A program made the position numbers and the translations under genes. A model generated the notes under the pieces. That model was not told where the DNA came from and ran no database searches. It was given only the letters and a program-made list of their open reading frames with translations. Below are positions 1 to 8,573 of a stretch of 63,832 bases of DNA, in pieces (position 1 is the first letter of the stretch; every line of letters starts with the position of its first letter). This stretch comes from Candidatus Nanopelagicales bacterium (GTDB taxonomy: Bacteria > Actinomycetota > Actinomycetes > S36-B12): positions 1 to 63,832 of the forward strand of contig WLWL01000004.1 of NCBI GenBank assembly GCA_012103605.1. Direction: 5' to 3'.

Positions 1-668
1 GAACGATCGATGTGCGCTCGACCCTGCGGCGATCGCATCGCACGGGGGGCGACCCGGTGCATCTGCTGCGCCGTAGGCGTACCACCAAGCCGCGACGGAT
101 CGTGCTCATAGCCGATGTTTCCGGATCGATGGAGCCGTACGCCCGCATCTATTTGCACCTTCTCCGTGGTGCCGTCCGTGCGATCAATGCCGAAGCATTC
201 GTGTTCGCGACCCATCTCACTCGACTCACCGGGCAGCTGGCATCCATGCACACCGAGCAGGCGTACGCGAAAGCCGCTGACGCAGCCAACGATTGGTCGG
301 GCGGAACCCGCATCGGTGTTTCCTTGAAGTCCTTCATCGACCTATATGGGCGACGGGGCATGGCCCGTGGCGCCGTCGTCGTCATCGTCAGTGACGGGTG
401 GGAAAGCGATCGACCGGAATTCCTCAGCGATGCAATGACTCAACTGGGCAGGCTCGCCCACCACATCATCTGGGTGAACCCGAGAAAGGCTGCCGAGTCA
501 TTCGAACCCCTCACTGGAGGAATGGCTGCCGCCCTGCCGCACGTCGACACGTTCCTGTCCGGTCACAGCCTTCGGGCCCTGAATGACGTCATGGCGGCGA
601 TCGCGGCGGCGGGGGATCGGGTGGATCGCGGCACCCTTGATCGGGCACGCATCACCGGCGCCGCGTGA
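1..668 (+). CDS. CoxE-like VWA-domain protein (5' truncated by window)
   Basis: The reading frame is open from the window edge, so the true start lies upstream and 221 residues are visible. A von Willebrand factor A fold is shown by a complete MIDAS metal site: DVSGSM, then SGGTR about 60 residues later, then SDGW. The closing stretch (LTGGMAAALPHVD, GHSLRAL) is typical of CoxE. CoxE proteins act with the MoxR-type ATPase CoxD in maturing the active site of molybdenum hydroxylases such as aerobic CO dehydrogenase. The Mo-cofactor genes that follow fit this role. The actual client enzyme lies outside the window, so the substrate is an inference. Confidence 0.85.
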   Translation, partial: TIDVRSTLRRSHRTGGDPVHLLRRRRTTKPRRIVLIADVSGSMEPYARIYLHLLRGAVRAINAEAFVFATHLTRLTGQLASMHTEQAYAKAADAANDWSGGTRIGVSLKSFIDLYGRRGMARGAVVVIVSDGWESDRPEFLSDAMTQLGRLAHHIIWVNPRKAAESFEPLTGGMAAALPHVDTFLSGHSLRALNDVMAAIAAAGDRVDRGTLDRARITGAA

Positions 669-669
669 A

Positions 670-675
670 TAGGCT
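670..675 (+). promoter_or_regulatory. -10 element for moeA (leaderless type)
   Basis: TAGGCT ends 6 nt before the moeA ATG, so RNA starting at the usual distance would begin at the start codon. No convincing -35 is seen. Confidence 0.5.
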
Positions 676-681
676 GGTTGC

Positions 682-1911
682 ATGCTCGTTTCCGTAGACG
701 ATTACCGCGAGGGAATCCTCGCGGGCCTTGAGCCGCTCGACCCCATCACCTTGCCGCTGGCTGATAGCCATGGGTGCGTGCTGGCAGAAGATGTCGTCGC
801 CCAGTGGCCTCTGCCCTCCTTCGATAACTCGTCCATGGACGGCTACGCGGTAATAGCCAGTGACGTCTCCTCTGCGAGTGAGGCCTCGCCGGTGACCTTG
901 ACTGTCATCGACGATGTTCCCGCTGGCTCCCGAGCGGACGTTGCTTTGAGGCCCGGGTGTGCGGTGCGCATCATGACCGGTGCCCCGATCCCGTCCGGGA
1001 CCGACTGCATCGTCCCCGTCGAAGTGACGGATGCGGGAACCGACACCGTGGAAATCCGTGAGCAAGCAGCCCGCGGCAGCTACATCCGGCGGGCCGGGGA
1101 AGACGTGATTGTCGGCGACGTCGTGGTTCGGGCCGGGAAGTTGCTGTCATCGCGGCAGTTGGCAGTCATCGCCGCGGTGGGTAAAGGGCACCTGGTGGTG
1201 TACCCGCGACCACGGGTCGCGGTGTTGTCCACGGGAAGTGAACTTGTGGAACCCGGTACGCCGTTGAGCAAAGGAATGATCAGCGATTCCAACAGTTTTC
1301 TGCTCGTGTCGGCAGCCAACGAGTCCGGCGCTCAGGCGTACCGCGTTCCGCCGGTGCCCGATGACGCAGAGGCGTTCTCTGCAGCCATCAGCGATCAACT
1401 GCATCGAGCCGATCTCATCTTGACGAGCGGTGGCGTCAGCATGGGCGCATACGACACGGTCAAGGAAGTGTTCTCCTCCTACGGCACGGTCGAGTTCACG
1501 AAAGTTGCCATGCATCCGGGGATGCCGCAGGGCCATGGGGTCGTCGGCGAGAGTGACGATGAGCGGATCCCGGTCATCACGCTGCCTGGCAACCCGGTCA
1601 GTTCCTACATCTCGTTTCAGAATTTCGTTCGCCCCGCCATCAACAAGCTCCGAGGTCTCGGGTCGACCGATCGACCACGCGTAGCCGCCGAGGTGACGAA
1701 ACCTCTTGATTCCCCTCAATCCAAGCGGCAGTTCGCTCGCGGACGATTCCTCGACGATGGGCGGGTTGAGCCCGTTGGTGGAGGACAGGGGTCGCACGTG
1801 ATCGGTGGATTGGCGCAAGCCGACTGCTTGATCGTGATCCCCGAGGGCGTGCCGCACGTCAACGCTGGCGACACGATTGATGTCGTGGATTTGAGGGGTG
1901 ATGTGGGATGA
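682..1911 (+). CDS. moeA: Molybdopterin molybdenumtransferase MoeA
   Basis: MoeA inserts molybdate into adenylylated molybdopterin, the last step of Mo-cofactor synthesis in the cytoplasm. The 409 residues match the usual length. Family motifs appear in order: DNSSMDGYA (48-56), STGSELVEPG (183-192), TSGGVSMGAYD (248-258) and LPGNPVSSY (301-309). It is the first gene of a three-gene unit; its TGA overlaps the ATG of moaC in ATGA, implying coupled translation. The start is supported by the -10 hexamer 6 nt upstream. Confidence 0.95.
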   Translation: MLVSVDDYREGILAGLEPLDPITLPLADSHGCVLAEDVVAQWPLPSFDNSSMDGYAVIASDVSSASEASPVTLTVIDDVPAGSRADVALRPGCAVRIMTGAPIPSGTDCIVPVEVTDAGTDTVEIREQAARGSYIRRAGEDVIVGDVVVRAGKLLSSRQLAVIAAVGKGHLVVYPRPRVAVLSTGSELVEPGTPLSKGMISDSNSFLLVSAANESGAQAYRVPPVPDDAEAFSAAISDQLHRADLILTSGGVSMGAYDTVKEVFSSYGTVEFTKVAMHPGMPQGHGVVGESDDERIPVITLPGNPVSSYISFQNFVRPAINKLRGLGSTDRPRVAAEVTKPLDSPQSKRQFARGRFLDDGRVEPVGGGQGSHVIGGLAQADCLIVIPEGVPHVNAGDTIDVVDLRGDVG

Positions 1912-2387
1912 CGAGCTTCACGCATCTGGACGATTCGGGCGACGCACACATGGTGGACGTGACCGAGAAGGCTGTCACGGATCGTCTGGCCCGTGCTCGA
2001 GCCTTCGTTCGCGTTGACTCGACGGTGGTGGAGATGCTTCGCGGTGCTGGCGTTCCCAAAGGTGACGCACTCGCTGTTGCGCGTATCGCTGCCATCGCTG
2101 GAACGAAGCGAACACCTGATCTCATTCCGTTATGTCACCCGATAGCCATTCACGGAGTCGATGTGGACGTGTCCGTCGAGGATGACGGTGTTTGCATCGA
2201 CGTGACGGTGCGCACCGCTGATCGAACGGGCGTCGAGATGGAGGCGCTCACCGGAGCATCCGTGGGCGCGCTGGCGGTCATCGACATGGTGAAGGGAGTC
2301 GACCGGTCAGCGATGATCGATGAGGTCGTCCTCTTGGAAAAGTCCGGAGGTCGTTCCGGCCACTACGTACGAGAAGAGTCCGCGTGA
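1908..2387 (+). CDS. moaC: Cyclic pyranopterin monophosphate synthase MoaC
   Basis: MoaC, with MoaA, converts GTP to cyclic pyranopterin monophosphate, the first intermediate of Mo-cofactor synthesis. At 159 residues it has normal length and shows PLCHPI (74-79), MEALTGAS (111-118) and DMVKGVDR (126-133), which carry the active-site His, Glu, Lys and Asp. It overlaps moeA by 4 nt and mogA by 4 nt. The partner moaA and the moaD/moaE genes are not in this window. Confidence 0.95.
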   Translation: MTSFTHLDDSGDAHMVDVTEKAVTDRLARARAFVRVDSTVVEMLRGAGVPKGDALAVARIAAIAGTKRTPDLIPLCHPIAIHGVDVDVSVEDDGVCIDVTVRTADRTGVEMEALTGASVGALAVIDMVKGVDRSAMIDEVVLLEKSGGRSGHYVREESA

Positions 2388-2881
2388 CCTATCGCGCTCT
2401 CGTCATCACTTCATCGAACCGTGCCGCGCGAGGCGAGTGGCAGGACACGTCCGGACCCGTCCTCGTGGCAGGACTGCAGGACCTCGGGCTGGAGGTCATC
2501 GGACCACGCGTCGTTGCCGACGGTGAGCCATTTCGGGCCGCGCTCGAGCAAGGAGTCGCCGAGGCCTTCGATGTGATCGTGACCACGGGCGGTACCGGCC
2601 ACACACCGCAGGACGTCACTCCCGAGATGACACGCAGCGTGATCGAGCGCGAATCCCCGGGCTTGGCGGAAGCGGTTCGCAACTACGGAGTCTCCGCAGG
2701 CATTCCGACGGCGATTTTGTCCAGGGGAGTCGCGGGAATCGCGGGAAGCACCCTCGTGGTCAACTTGCCCGGATCCCCCGGTGGATGCCGGGACGGCATC
2801 GCCGCGCTCGGCCCGGTCCTGCCGCACGCGCTCGACCAAATTCACGGGGGCGACCACACTCGCTCTGTCGAGAGCACGTAG
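2384..2881 (+). CDS. mogA: Molybdopterin adenylyltransferase (MogA/MoaB family)
   Basis: The product adenylylates molybdopterin before MoeA loads molybdate. It is 165 residues with TTGGTG (67-72), DVTPE and NLPGSPGG (127-134), the molybdopterin-binding signatures shared by MogA, MoaB and the MoeA core domain. The GTG start overlaps the moaC stop (GTGA). MogA and MoaB cannot be separated with confidence from sequence alone, but the partner moeA next door favours the adenylyltransferase role. It faces ppa tail-to-tail. Confidence 0.88.
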   Translation: MTYRALVITSSNRAARGEWQDTSGPVLVAGLQDLGLEVIGPRVVADGEPFRAALEQGVAEAFDVIVTTGGTGHTPQDVTPEMTRSVIERESPGLAEAVRNYGVSAGIPTAILSRGVAGIAGSTLVVNLPGSPGGCRDGIAALGPVLPHALDQIHGGDHTRSVEST

Positions 2882-2903
2882 GGGCGTCGCTAGCGGCGAA
2901 CAT

Positions 2904-3398
2904 CTAGTGCGTGTCGCGCAAGCGCCCCCACGATTGATGGATTTCGATCTCCGCGTCTGAGCGCCCCACCCAGGTAGCACCTTCTACTGACTTGCCCGGC
3001 TCGAGGTCTTTGTACACCTCGAAGAAGTGCTGAATCTCCAGTCGATCGAATTCGGCAACGTGATGGATATCCCGCACGTGCTCCATTCGCGGATCACCCG
3101 CAGGGACGCACAAGACCTTGTCGTCTCCACCCGCTTCATCGGTCATGCGAAACATCCCGACGGCTCGACAGCGGATCAAAACGCCGGGGAAGGTGGGTTC
3201 CTGCACGAGAACGAGGGCATCGAGTGGATCTCCATCGAGGCCGAGGGTGTCGTCGATGTAGCCGTAGTCGTGGGGGTACCGGGTGGAGGTGAACAGCATC
3301 CGATCCAGCCGAATCCGGCCAGTCTCGTGATCCATCTCGTACTTGTTCCTACTACCCGCGGGGATTTCGATCGTCACATCGAAGTCAAGGGGTTCCAC
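2904..3398 (-). CDS. ppa: Inorganic pyrophosphatase
   Basis: This is a family I soluble pyrophosphatase hydrolysing PPi to drive biosynthesis. Conserved segments include [28 protein letters not shown] and GDDKVLCVP, which carry the Mg-binding acidic residues. The GTG at 3398 gives a normal 164 residues beginning [15 protein letters not shown] and has an AAAGG ribosome site 7 nt upstream. The frame stays open to a TTG at 3464, but those extra 22 residues do not resemble the family and overlap the promoter. Confidence 0.92.
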   Translation of the reverse strand: MEPLDFDVTIEIPAGSRNKYEMDHETGRIRLDRMLFTSTRYPHDYGYIDDTLGLDGDPLDALVLVQEPTFPGVLIRCRAVGMFRMTDEAGGDDKVLCVPAGDPRMEHVRDIHHVAEFDRLEIQHFFEVYKDLEPGKSVEGATWVGRSDAEIEIHQSWGRLRDTH

Positions 3399-3451
3399 TG
3401 CCACGCCTTTCGTGGGAGACGATGCTGGTCGAGGGTTGACGACCTCTGCGT

Positions 3452-3480
3452 AGGGTAGTAGCAACCACGGAAGGGTCGAA
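3452..3480 (-). promoter_or_regulatory. Candidate ppa promoter
   Basis: On the minus strand TTCGAC (3480-3475) and TACCCT (3457-3452) are separated by exactly 17 bp. This would give a leader of about 45 nt ending in the AAAGG ribosome site of ppa. The region is shared with the oppositely directed dacB. Confidence 0.45.
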
Positions 3481-3482
3481 TC

Positions 3483-4844
3483 GTGCAGCCAGCAAGAACG
3501 AGGTCTCGAAGCCTCGCTGCGCTGCTCTCGCCCGTTGCGGCCCTCGCGCTGATACTCCCGCTAGCGCTTCCTGCCGAGGCTGCCGACAGTCTCCCGTCAC
3601 CGTCACCGTCACCGTCGCCGTCGTCTACCCCGTGGTCCGCCGTATCGGCAGATGGGGGCGCGGTTCCGACTCCGAGCGCGGTCCGTGCCCAGATTGACGA
3701 TCTAGCCCAGCAGAAATCTTTGAAGCGATCAGGCGTCGTGGTCGTCGACCCGGGAACCGATCAAGTTCTTTACGGCAAGCAGGTGTCCCGGGCCCTCGTT
3801 CCGGCATCGGTCACCAAGATCTTGACGGCCGCCGCGGCCGTGGAAGTCCTCGGGGCGAGCACGCGCCTCACAACCAAAGCATTCGAACAAGCCAACGTGG
3901 TGTATTTGATCGGCGGCGGAGACGCCACGCTGCCTCGATCGCTTGCATCGGATTCGCAGCCGAACGGCCCGGCTTCCCTCAGGCGCCTGGCCCGGAGCAC
4001 CGCCACCGCTCTTGGGGGAACCACCAAAGTCGATGTCGTCTTCGATGACTCCTTGTTCACCGGGCGTCCACTCGGACCCGGCTGGGCGAAGAGATTCCCG
4101 AACGCAGGAGTGGCCGCTCCCGTGTCGGCACTGATGATCGATCAAGGTCGAAAGTCTCGATCGAGTCGCGCCCGAGTCGCCGATCCCGCTAAGCGCGCGG
4201 CTCAGGTGTTCGCCAACATTCTGGAAAACCGAGGAGTCACCGTCGGACGGGTCTCGCGTGGACGCGCACCGGATTCAGCCAAGGAACTGGCGATGGTCGA
4301 ATCCGCCACGATCGCGGAAATGGTGCAGCGCATGCTCACTGAATCCGACAACGACGTCGCGGAGTCACTCGGGCATCTCGTCGGCAAGGAGCTCCTCGAC
4401 GATGGCTCCTTCGCCGGCGGAGCCCGCGCCACCAGTCAGGTTCTCTCCAGTGCCGGGATCGACACCCAAGACCTCGCCCTCTTCGATGCCAGCGGTCTGT
4501 CCCCACGCAACCGTGTTTCCCCCGCGACGATCGCCGACGTGCTCACCGACGTAGCAGCAGAGCGCCGGTGGACCGAGCTTGCTCAGGGGTTGGCGGTGGC
4601 CGGCGTCACGGGGACACTCGCCAACCGTTTCTCCACAAAGGCGACCTCGTCTGGTCGTGGAGTCGTCCGAGCCAAAACGGGAACACTGACCGGTGTTGCT
4701 GCGCTCGCGGGAATCGTCGTCGATACGGATAAGCGACCGCTCGTTTTCGCGATAATCGGCAACAACATCACCTCGCAGGCCCGAGCCCGCGACACAATGG
4801 ACCGAATTGCCAGCCAACTCGCGAAATGTGGGTGCTCATCGTGA
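3483..4844 (+). CDS. dacB: D-alanyl-D-alanine carboxypeptidase/endopeptidase (PBP4, DacB)
   Basis: The 453-residue protein is a secreted penicillin-binding protein that trims or cleaves D-Ala-containing peptidoglycan stems. A basic N-terminus followed by a hydrophobic stretch (about 10-30) ending AEA is a signal peptide. A Pro-Ser repeat linker (38-48) follows, then the serine hydrolase triad of motifs SVTK (109-112), SDN (288-290) and KTG (398-400). The GTG start has a GGAAGGG ribosome site. Its stop overlaps the GTG of manA. Confidence 0.93.
   Translation: MQPARTRSRSLAALLSPVAALALILPLALPAEAADSLPSPSPSPSPSSTPWSAVSADGGAVPTPSAVRAQIDDLAQQKSLKRSGVVVVDPGTDQVLYGKQVSRALVPASVTKILTAAAAVEVLGASTRLTTKAFEQANVVYLIGGGDATLPRSLASDSQPNGPASLRRLARSTATALGGTTKVDVVFDDSLFTGRPLGPGWAKRFPNAGVAAPVSALMIDQGRKSRSSRARVADPAKRAAQVFANILENRGVTVGRVSRGRAPDSAKELAMVESATIAEMVQRMLTESDNDVAESLGHLVGKELLDDGSFAGGARATSQVLSSAGIDTQDLALFDASGLSPRNRVSPATIADVLTDVAAERRWTELAQGLAVAGVTGTLANRFSTKATSSGRGVVRAKTGTLTGVAALAGIVVDTDKRPLVFAIIGNNITSQARARDTMDRIASQLAKCGCSS
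3594..3623 (+). repeat. Hexanucleotide tandem repeat in dacB
   Basis: Five 6-bp units lie in frame: three perfect CCGTCA and two CCGTCG. They encode the Pro-Ser linker after the DacB signal peptide. Unit gain or loss would change linker length without shifting the frame. Confidence 0.85.
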
Positions 4845-5881
4845 ACCTCGACAACCCGATCGTTCTCCCGGTCAATCAGTTTGATCACTTCTATCGGGGT
4901 GGGGATCGCATCGGTGCGCTCCGGCACGGCCCCGGAGGCCCCCGACGCCCGGAAGAGTGGATCGGATCGGCAACAGCCCGGTTCGGTCAAGCCCCTGCCG
5001 GCCTCACGGTGCTGCCCGATGGCACGACGCTTGCAGGAGAGATCAGCGCGGACCCGGCAGCGTGGCTCGGAGCCGATCACGTCGAGCGTTTCGGCACCAG
5101 CACGGAGTTGCTCGTCAAACTTCTCGACCTTGGACAACGCCTTCCGGTCCACCTGCACCCCAACCGGCAGTTTGCCCGTACCCATCTCGGCTTGGCTCAC
5201 GGAAAGACCGAAGCCTGGTACGTGCTCGATGCTCCTCCCGGAGCGCAGGTGGGTGTCGGCTTCGCCAGCCAGATGACCATCGATCAGGTTCGCGATTGGG
5301 TGATGAATCGCGATAGCTCGTCCTTGTTGTCAGCACTTCGAACCCGAGAGGTGCGCCCGGGTGACGCGATGCTCGTGCCTTCCGGGCTCCCGCACACCGT
5401 TCAGGACGGGGTGTTCGTTTTGGAGCTGCAAGAGCCAACCGACCTGTCGATCCTGCTCGAGTGGGATGGGTTCGCCGTCGATGGCTTCTCGGACGGACAC
5501 CTCGATCTCGGATTCGATACCGCCTTGCAGGCGGTCGATACCAGCGCCGTATCCGATTCGGATCTCGAGAATTTCGTTATTCCACGCGAGGAGATCCAAA
5601 TAGGAGCACTGACATCAGCGCTGCCTGCCCAGGCTGACCCGTACTTCCGTCTGCATCGGATTGCCCCGCAGTCCGAGGGGGTGCAGGTGGAGGCTGGTTT
5701 TGCCATCGCGCTCGCCGTCGACGGTACAGGCGTGTTGTCTGCCGGTGGCAGCGGTCACGAGATCACCCGAGGTGATGCACTCCTGATGCCCCACGCCGCC
5801 GGCGACTGGTCGGTCTCTGGAGACGTGACGGTCATGGTCTGTCGTCCGCCCGATCCGAGGGCACCGGAAGCGCCGCGTTGA
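4841..5881 (+). CDS. manA: Mannose-6-phosphate isomerase, class I
   Basis: The enzyme interconverts mannose-6-P and fructose-6-P, feeding GDP-mannose and mannolipid synthesis or mannose catabolism. The metal-binding HLHPNRQFARTHLG segment near residue 105, with the HGKTEAWYVL block, is the class I signature. Two cupin halves are apparent, the second with GDALLMPHAAGDW near the C-terminus. GTG 4841 overlaps the dacB stop (GTGA) and gives 346 residues; an ATG at 4826 is possible but would overlap dacB by 19 nt. Confidence 0.9.
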   Translation: MNLDNPIVLPVNQFDHFYRGGDRIGALRHGPGGPRRPEEWIGSATARFGQAPAGLTVLPDGTTLAGEISADPAAWLGADHVERFGTSTELLVKLLDLGQRLPVHLHPNRQFARTHLGLAHGKTEAWYVLDAPPGAQVGVGFASQMTIDQVRDWVMNRDSSSLLSALRTREVRPGDAMLVPSGLPHTVQDGVFVLELQEPTDLSILLEWDGFAVDGFSDGHLDLGFDTALQAVDTSAVSDSDLENFVIPREEIQIGALTSALPAQADPYFRLHRIAPQSEGVQVEAGFAIALAVDGTGVLSAGGSGHEITRGDALLMPHAAGDWSVSGDVTVMVCRPPDPRAPEAPR

Positions 5882-6945
5882 GCCCACCGTCTATTTTCAC
5901 CAGCCCAGCTGTGGACTGGAGTCTTGCGTATGCGGTCGCGGGGCGGTTCGCGCCGGCTGGCCCCCGGATTTCATCGCGGGATGCCCACGATGCGGTCGCC
6001 GAGATCAAGGAGCACGCCCAGGAAGCCCAAGAACACGTGCGTGACGTCACGGGCCTGATCGCCCACGAGGATCACCGCGTGGTTGTGGTGGATCGACGCA
6101 TGTGGATCGAATCTAATCTGCGCGCACTCGACTCCCTCTTGGACATGTGGCCGGCATCGAAAGAGCGGCTCGAGGAGTCCTCGACCGTGACACGTGCGGT
6201 TGGTCCACGCGTGATGGCTGTTCAACTCGGAGCGGCCCTCGGATGGTTGAGCGGCAAGATTCTCGGCCAGTACGAGGCGCTCGCTGACCCTGGGCGGCTG
6301 CTGCTTGTCGCGCCATCGATGGTGCAGGTGGAGCGTTCCCTCGACGTAGACAGTCGGGACTTTCGCCTGTGGGTGTGCCTTCACGAGGAAACCCATCGGG
6401 TGCAGTTCGGAGCCGTTCCATGGCTGAAAGGTCACTTCGCGGGTCTGGTCATGAAGGCGCTCGATGCGTTCGACGAGACCACACCTGTGGATCGGCTGGG
6501 GGCTGTCCTTACCGAACTGCTGGCGGCCGTTGGACAACGCCGGACACCCGACCTGATGTTCGCCCTGCAATCGGCCGAGCAGCGTGCGGTCGTCGAAGAA
6601 ATCACGGCCTTCATGTCCCTACTGGAGGGGCACGCGGATGTAGTGATGGACGAGGTCGGCCCGCGCGTCATTCCTTCCGTGGACGTTATCCGTGAACGAT
6701 TCGAGGTGCGTCGATCGTCAGCCGCCAATGCGCGCGGGGCCGATTCGGTATGGCGACGAGTCCTCGGCATGGACGCAAAGCTTCGTCAATACCGCGAGGG
6801 AGCGGCTTTCGTTCGCGCCGTGGTGAACGATGGGGGCATGGCGGCGATGAATCGGGTGTGGGCCGACCCGGGCAATGTGCCGACTCTTGGAGAAATTCGC
6901 GAGCCATCGTTATGGCTCGATCGAATGCGCGGTGCTGCGGCGTGA
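5878..6945 (+). CDS. Zinc-dependent metalloprotease-like protein (DUF2342 family)
   Basis: The 355-residue protein belongs to an actinobacterial family annotated as zinc-dependent metalloprotease or F420-biosynthesis-associated protein (M. tuberculosis Rv3626c, from memory). HEETH at 169-173 is a zincin motif; the distal EGHADVVMDEVG segment may give further ligands. No signal peptide is seen, so it is probably cytoplasmic. The TTG start overlaps the manA stop and its own stop overlaps the tilS GTG. The substrate is unknown. Confidence 0.82.
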   Translation: MSPPSIFTSPAVDWSLAYAVAGRFAPAGPRISSRDAHDAVAEIKEHAQEAQEHVRDVTGLIAHEDHRVVVVDRRMWIESNLRALDSLLDMWPASKERLEESSTVTRAVGPRVMAVQLGAALGWLSGKILGQYEALADPGRLLLVAPSMVQVERSLDVDSRDFRLWVCLHEETHRVQFGAVPWLKGHFAGLVMKALDAFDETTPVDRLGAVLTELLAAVGQRRTPDLMFALQSAEQRAVVEEITAFMSLLEGHADVVMDEVGPRVIPSVDVIRERFEVRRSSAANARGADSVWRRVLGMDAKLRQYREGAAFVRAVVNDGGMAAMNRVWADPGNVPTLGEIREPSLWLDRMRGAAA

Positions 6946-7946
6946 CCCGCGTGAGCCCGGAGGCTCAACGTTTGCGGCGGTCGGTCGTCGACTGCATCGA
7001 AGCCGCCCCGGTGATCGTCGGATGCTCAGGTGGGCCAGATTCGCTCGCCCTGGTCGCCAGCGCAGCCTGGGCGTTGCCGAGCGTGGGCCACGAGGTGCAC
7101 GTGGTCATCGTCGACCACGGACTCCAGGCGGATTCGGCCCGCATTGCGGACAATGCCGGGGACATCGTCCGGCAGTGGGGAATCGACAACGTCGTGATCG
7201 AACGTGTCCAGGTCGGCAGCCAGGGGGGGCCGGAGGCGGCGGCCCGCACAGCCCGCAGAGCGGCGCTCGTGAACGTGGCGTCGCAGCGAGGCATTGATCA
7301 GATACTTCTTGCCCACACCCGAGAAGATCAAGCTGAGACCGTTCTCCTGCGGTTGGCGCGCGGATCGGGAGCCCGGTCGATCGCCTCCATGACAACATGC
7401 GACCCGCCGTGGCATCGACCATTTCTCGATGTGCCGCGCGACGTTGTGCATCGCGTTGCTCGGGAGTACCTGGAGCCGCTGGGTGTCGAGGCATGGGACG
7501 ACCCACACAACCACGATCCAGAGTTCACGCGCGTGCGCGTCCGAGGGGCGATGATGCTCATGGAAGACAAATTGGGTCCGGGCTTCGTTCCCGGGCTCGT
7601 GCGTTCGGCACACCTCCTGGCCGACGATGCCGATGCGTTGGAGGCGTGGGCGCAGGGAGCATTCGACCGCTGGATTCACGTGACGAATGGCGAGTGCGGC
7701 GTCGATGTCGAAGCGATTGCCGGCCAGCCCCGAGCTGTTCGGACCCGACTCATTCGACTGATGCACCAAGCCTTGCTGGAATCGGAGGACTATCTCGATT
7801 TCGACCACGTGCAACATGTGGAAGCCATGATCTCGACATGGAAGGGCCAAGGCCCAGCACAACTGCCGGGTGCGATCACCGCGAGAGTCGAGTATGGAAG
7901 GCTTACGTTTCACTGCGGATCTTCGGGAGAGATGAGTGCAACCTGA
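6942..7946 (+). CDS. tilS: tRNA(Ile)-lysidine synthase TilS
   Basis: TilS attaches lysine to C34 of the CAU-anticodon tRNA-Ile so that it reads AUA. The PP-loop ATPase motif SGGPDS lies at 29-34, followed by DHGLQADS and [15 protein letters not shown], all typical. GTG 6942 overlaps the preceding stop and gives 334 residues, the length of short actinobacterial TilS. An in-frame extension to 6750 lies wholly inside the neighbour. The end overlaps the hpt start by 11 nt. Confidence 0.92.
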   Translation: MTRVSPEAQRLRRSVVDCIEAAPVIVGCSGGPDSLALVASAAWALPSVGHEVHVVIVDHGLQADSARIADNAGDIVRQWGIDNVVIERVQVGSQGGPEAAARTARRAALVNVASQRGIDQILLAHTREDQAETVLLRLARGSGARSIASMTTCDPPWHRPFLDVPRDVVHRVAREYLEPLGVEAWDDPHNHDPEFTRVRVRGAMMLMEDKLGPGFVPGLVRSAHLLADDADALEAWAQGAFDRWIHVTNGECGVDVEAIAGQPRAVRTRLIRLMHQALLESEDYLDFDHVQHVEAMISTWKGQGPAQLPGAITARVEYGRLTFHCGSSGEMSAT

Positions 7947-8490
7947 CAACGTCGAGGGAGACCTCGCCCACGTACTACTGACCGAGGAACAGATCAGCGA
8001 GCGCATTGCGGCGATCGCAGCCGAAATCGACGAGGCGTATCAGGGCCGAGACCTTCTCCTTGTGGGTGTTCTCAACGGGGCTGTCATGGTGATGGCTGAC
8101 CTTGCGCGGGCGTTGAGTATTCACGCCAACATGGACTGGATGGCGGTGTCGTCGTACGGATCCGGTACGACGAGCAGCGGCGTGGTCCGGATTCTGAAGG
8201 ACCTTGACGGGGACATCGAAGGTCGGGACATCTTGATCGTCGAAGACATTCTCGATTCCGGTCTCACCCTGTCGTGGCTTTTGAAGAACCTTCGATCGCG
8301 CAAGCCGGCATCGCTCGAGATCTTCACGTTGTTGCGAAAGCCCGACGCCGTCAAGGTGGATGTCGAACCCAGGTACGTCGGATTCGATATCCCCAATGAG
8401 TTCGTTGTGGGGTACGGGCTCGACTACGCCCAGAGGTACCGAAATCTTCGGTGCGTGGGGACGCTGTCCCCGCACGTCTACAGCAGCTGA
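7936..8490 (+). CDS. hpt: Hypoxanthine phosphoribosyltransferase
   Basis: This purine-salvage enzyme converts hypoxanthine or guanine and PRPP to IMP or GMP. The PRPP loop [11 protein letters not shown] sits at 101-111, and the substrate-binding segment LLRKPDA and the [19 protein letters not shown] block are conserved. It has 184 residues. The GTG start has a GGGAGAG ribosome site. The tilS-hpt-ftsH order is standard in actinobacteria. Confidence 0.94.
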   Translation: MQPDNVEGDLAHVLLTEEQISERIAAIAAEIDEAYQGRDLLLVGVLNGAVMVMADLARALSIHANMDWMAVSSYGSGTTSSGVVRILKDLDGDIEGRDILIVEDILDSGLTLSWLLKNLRSRKPASLEIFTLLRKPDAVKVDVEPRYVGFDIPNEFVVGYGLDYAQRYRNLRCVGTLSPHVYSS

Positions 8491-8561
8491 CGGTCGCCCA
8501 TGTTCGCGCTCGGCGCAGGGCTGGTGAGCCCCGACCCGGATGCGGGCCGAACCAGGTCGGT

Positions 8562-8567
8562 TACCGT
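8562..8567 (+). promoter_or_regulatory. -10 element for ftsH (leaderless type)
   Basis: TACCGT ends 6 nt before the GTG at 8574. This spacing decides the ftsH start in favour of 8574 over a GTG two codons later that has a GAGAGG ribosome site. Confidence 0.5.
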
Positions 8568-8573
8568 TGAGAG

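Noticed and set aside
3436-3441. TTGACG as a -35 for dacB
   Set aside because: No acceptable -10 lies 16-18 bp downstream; the nearby TAGGGT is too close. The ppa promoter on the other strand fits better.
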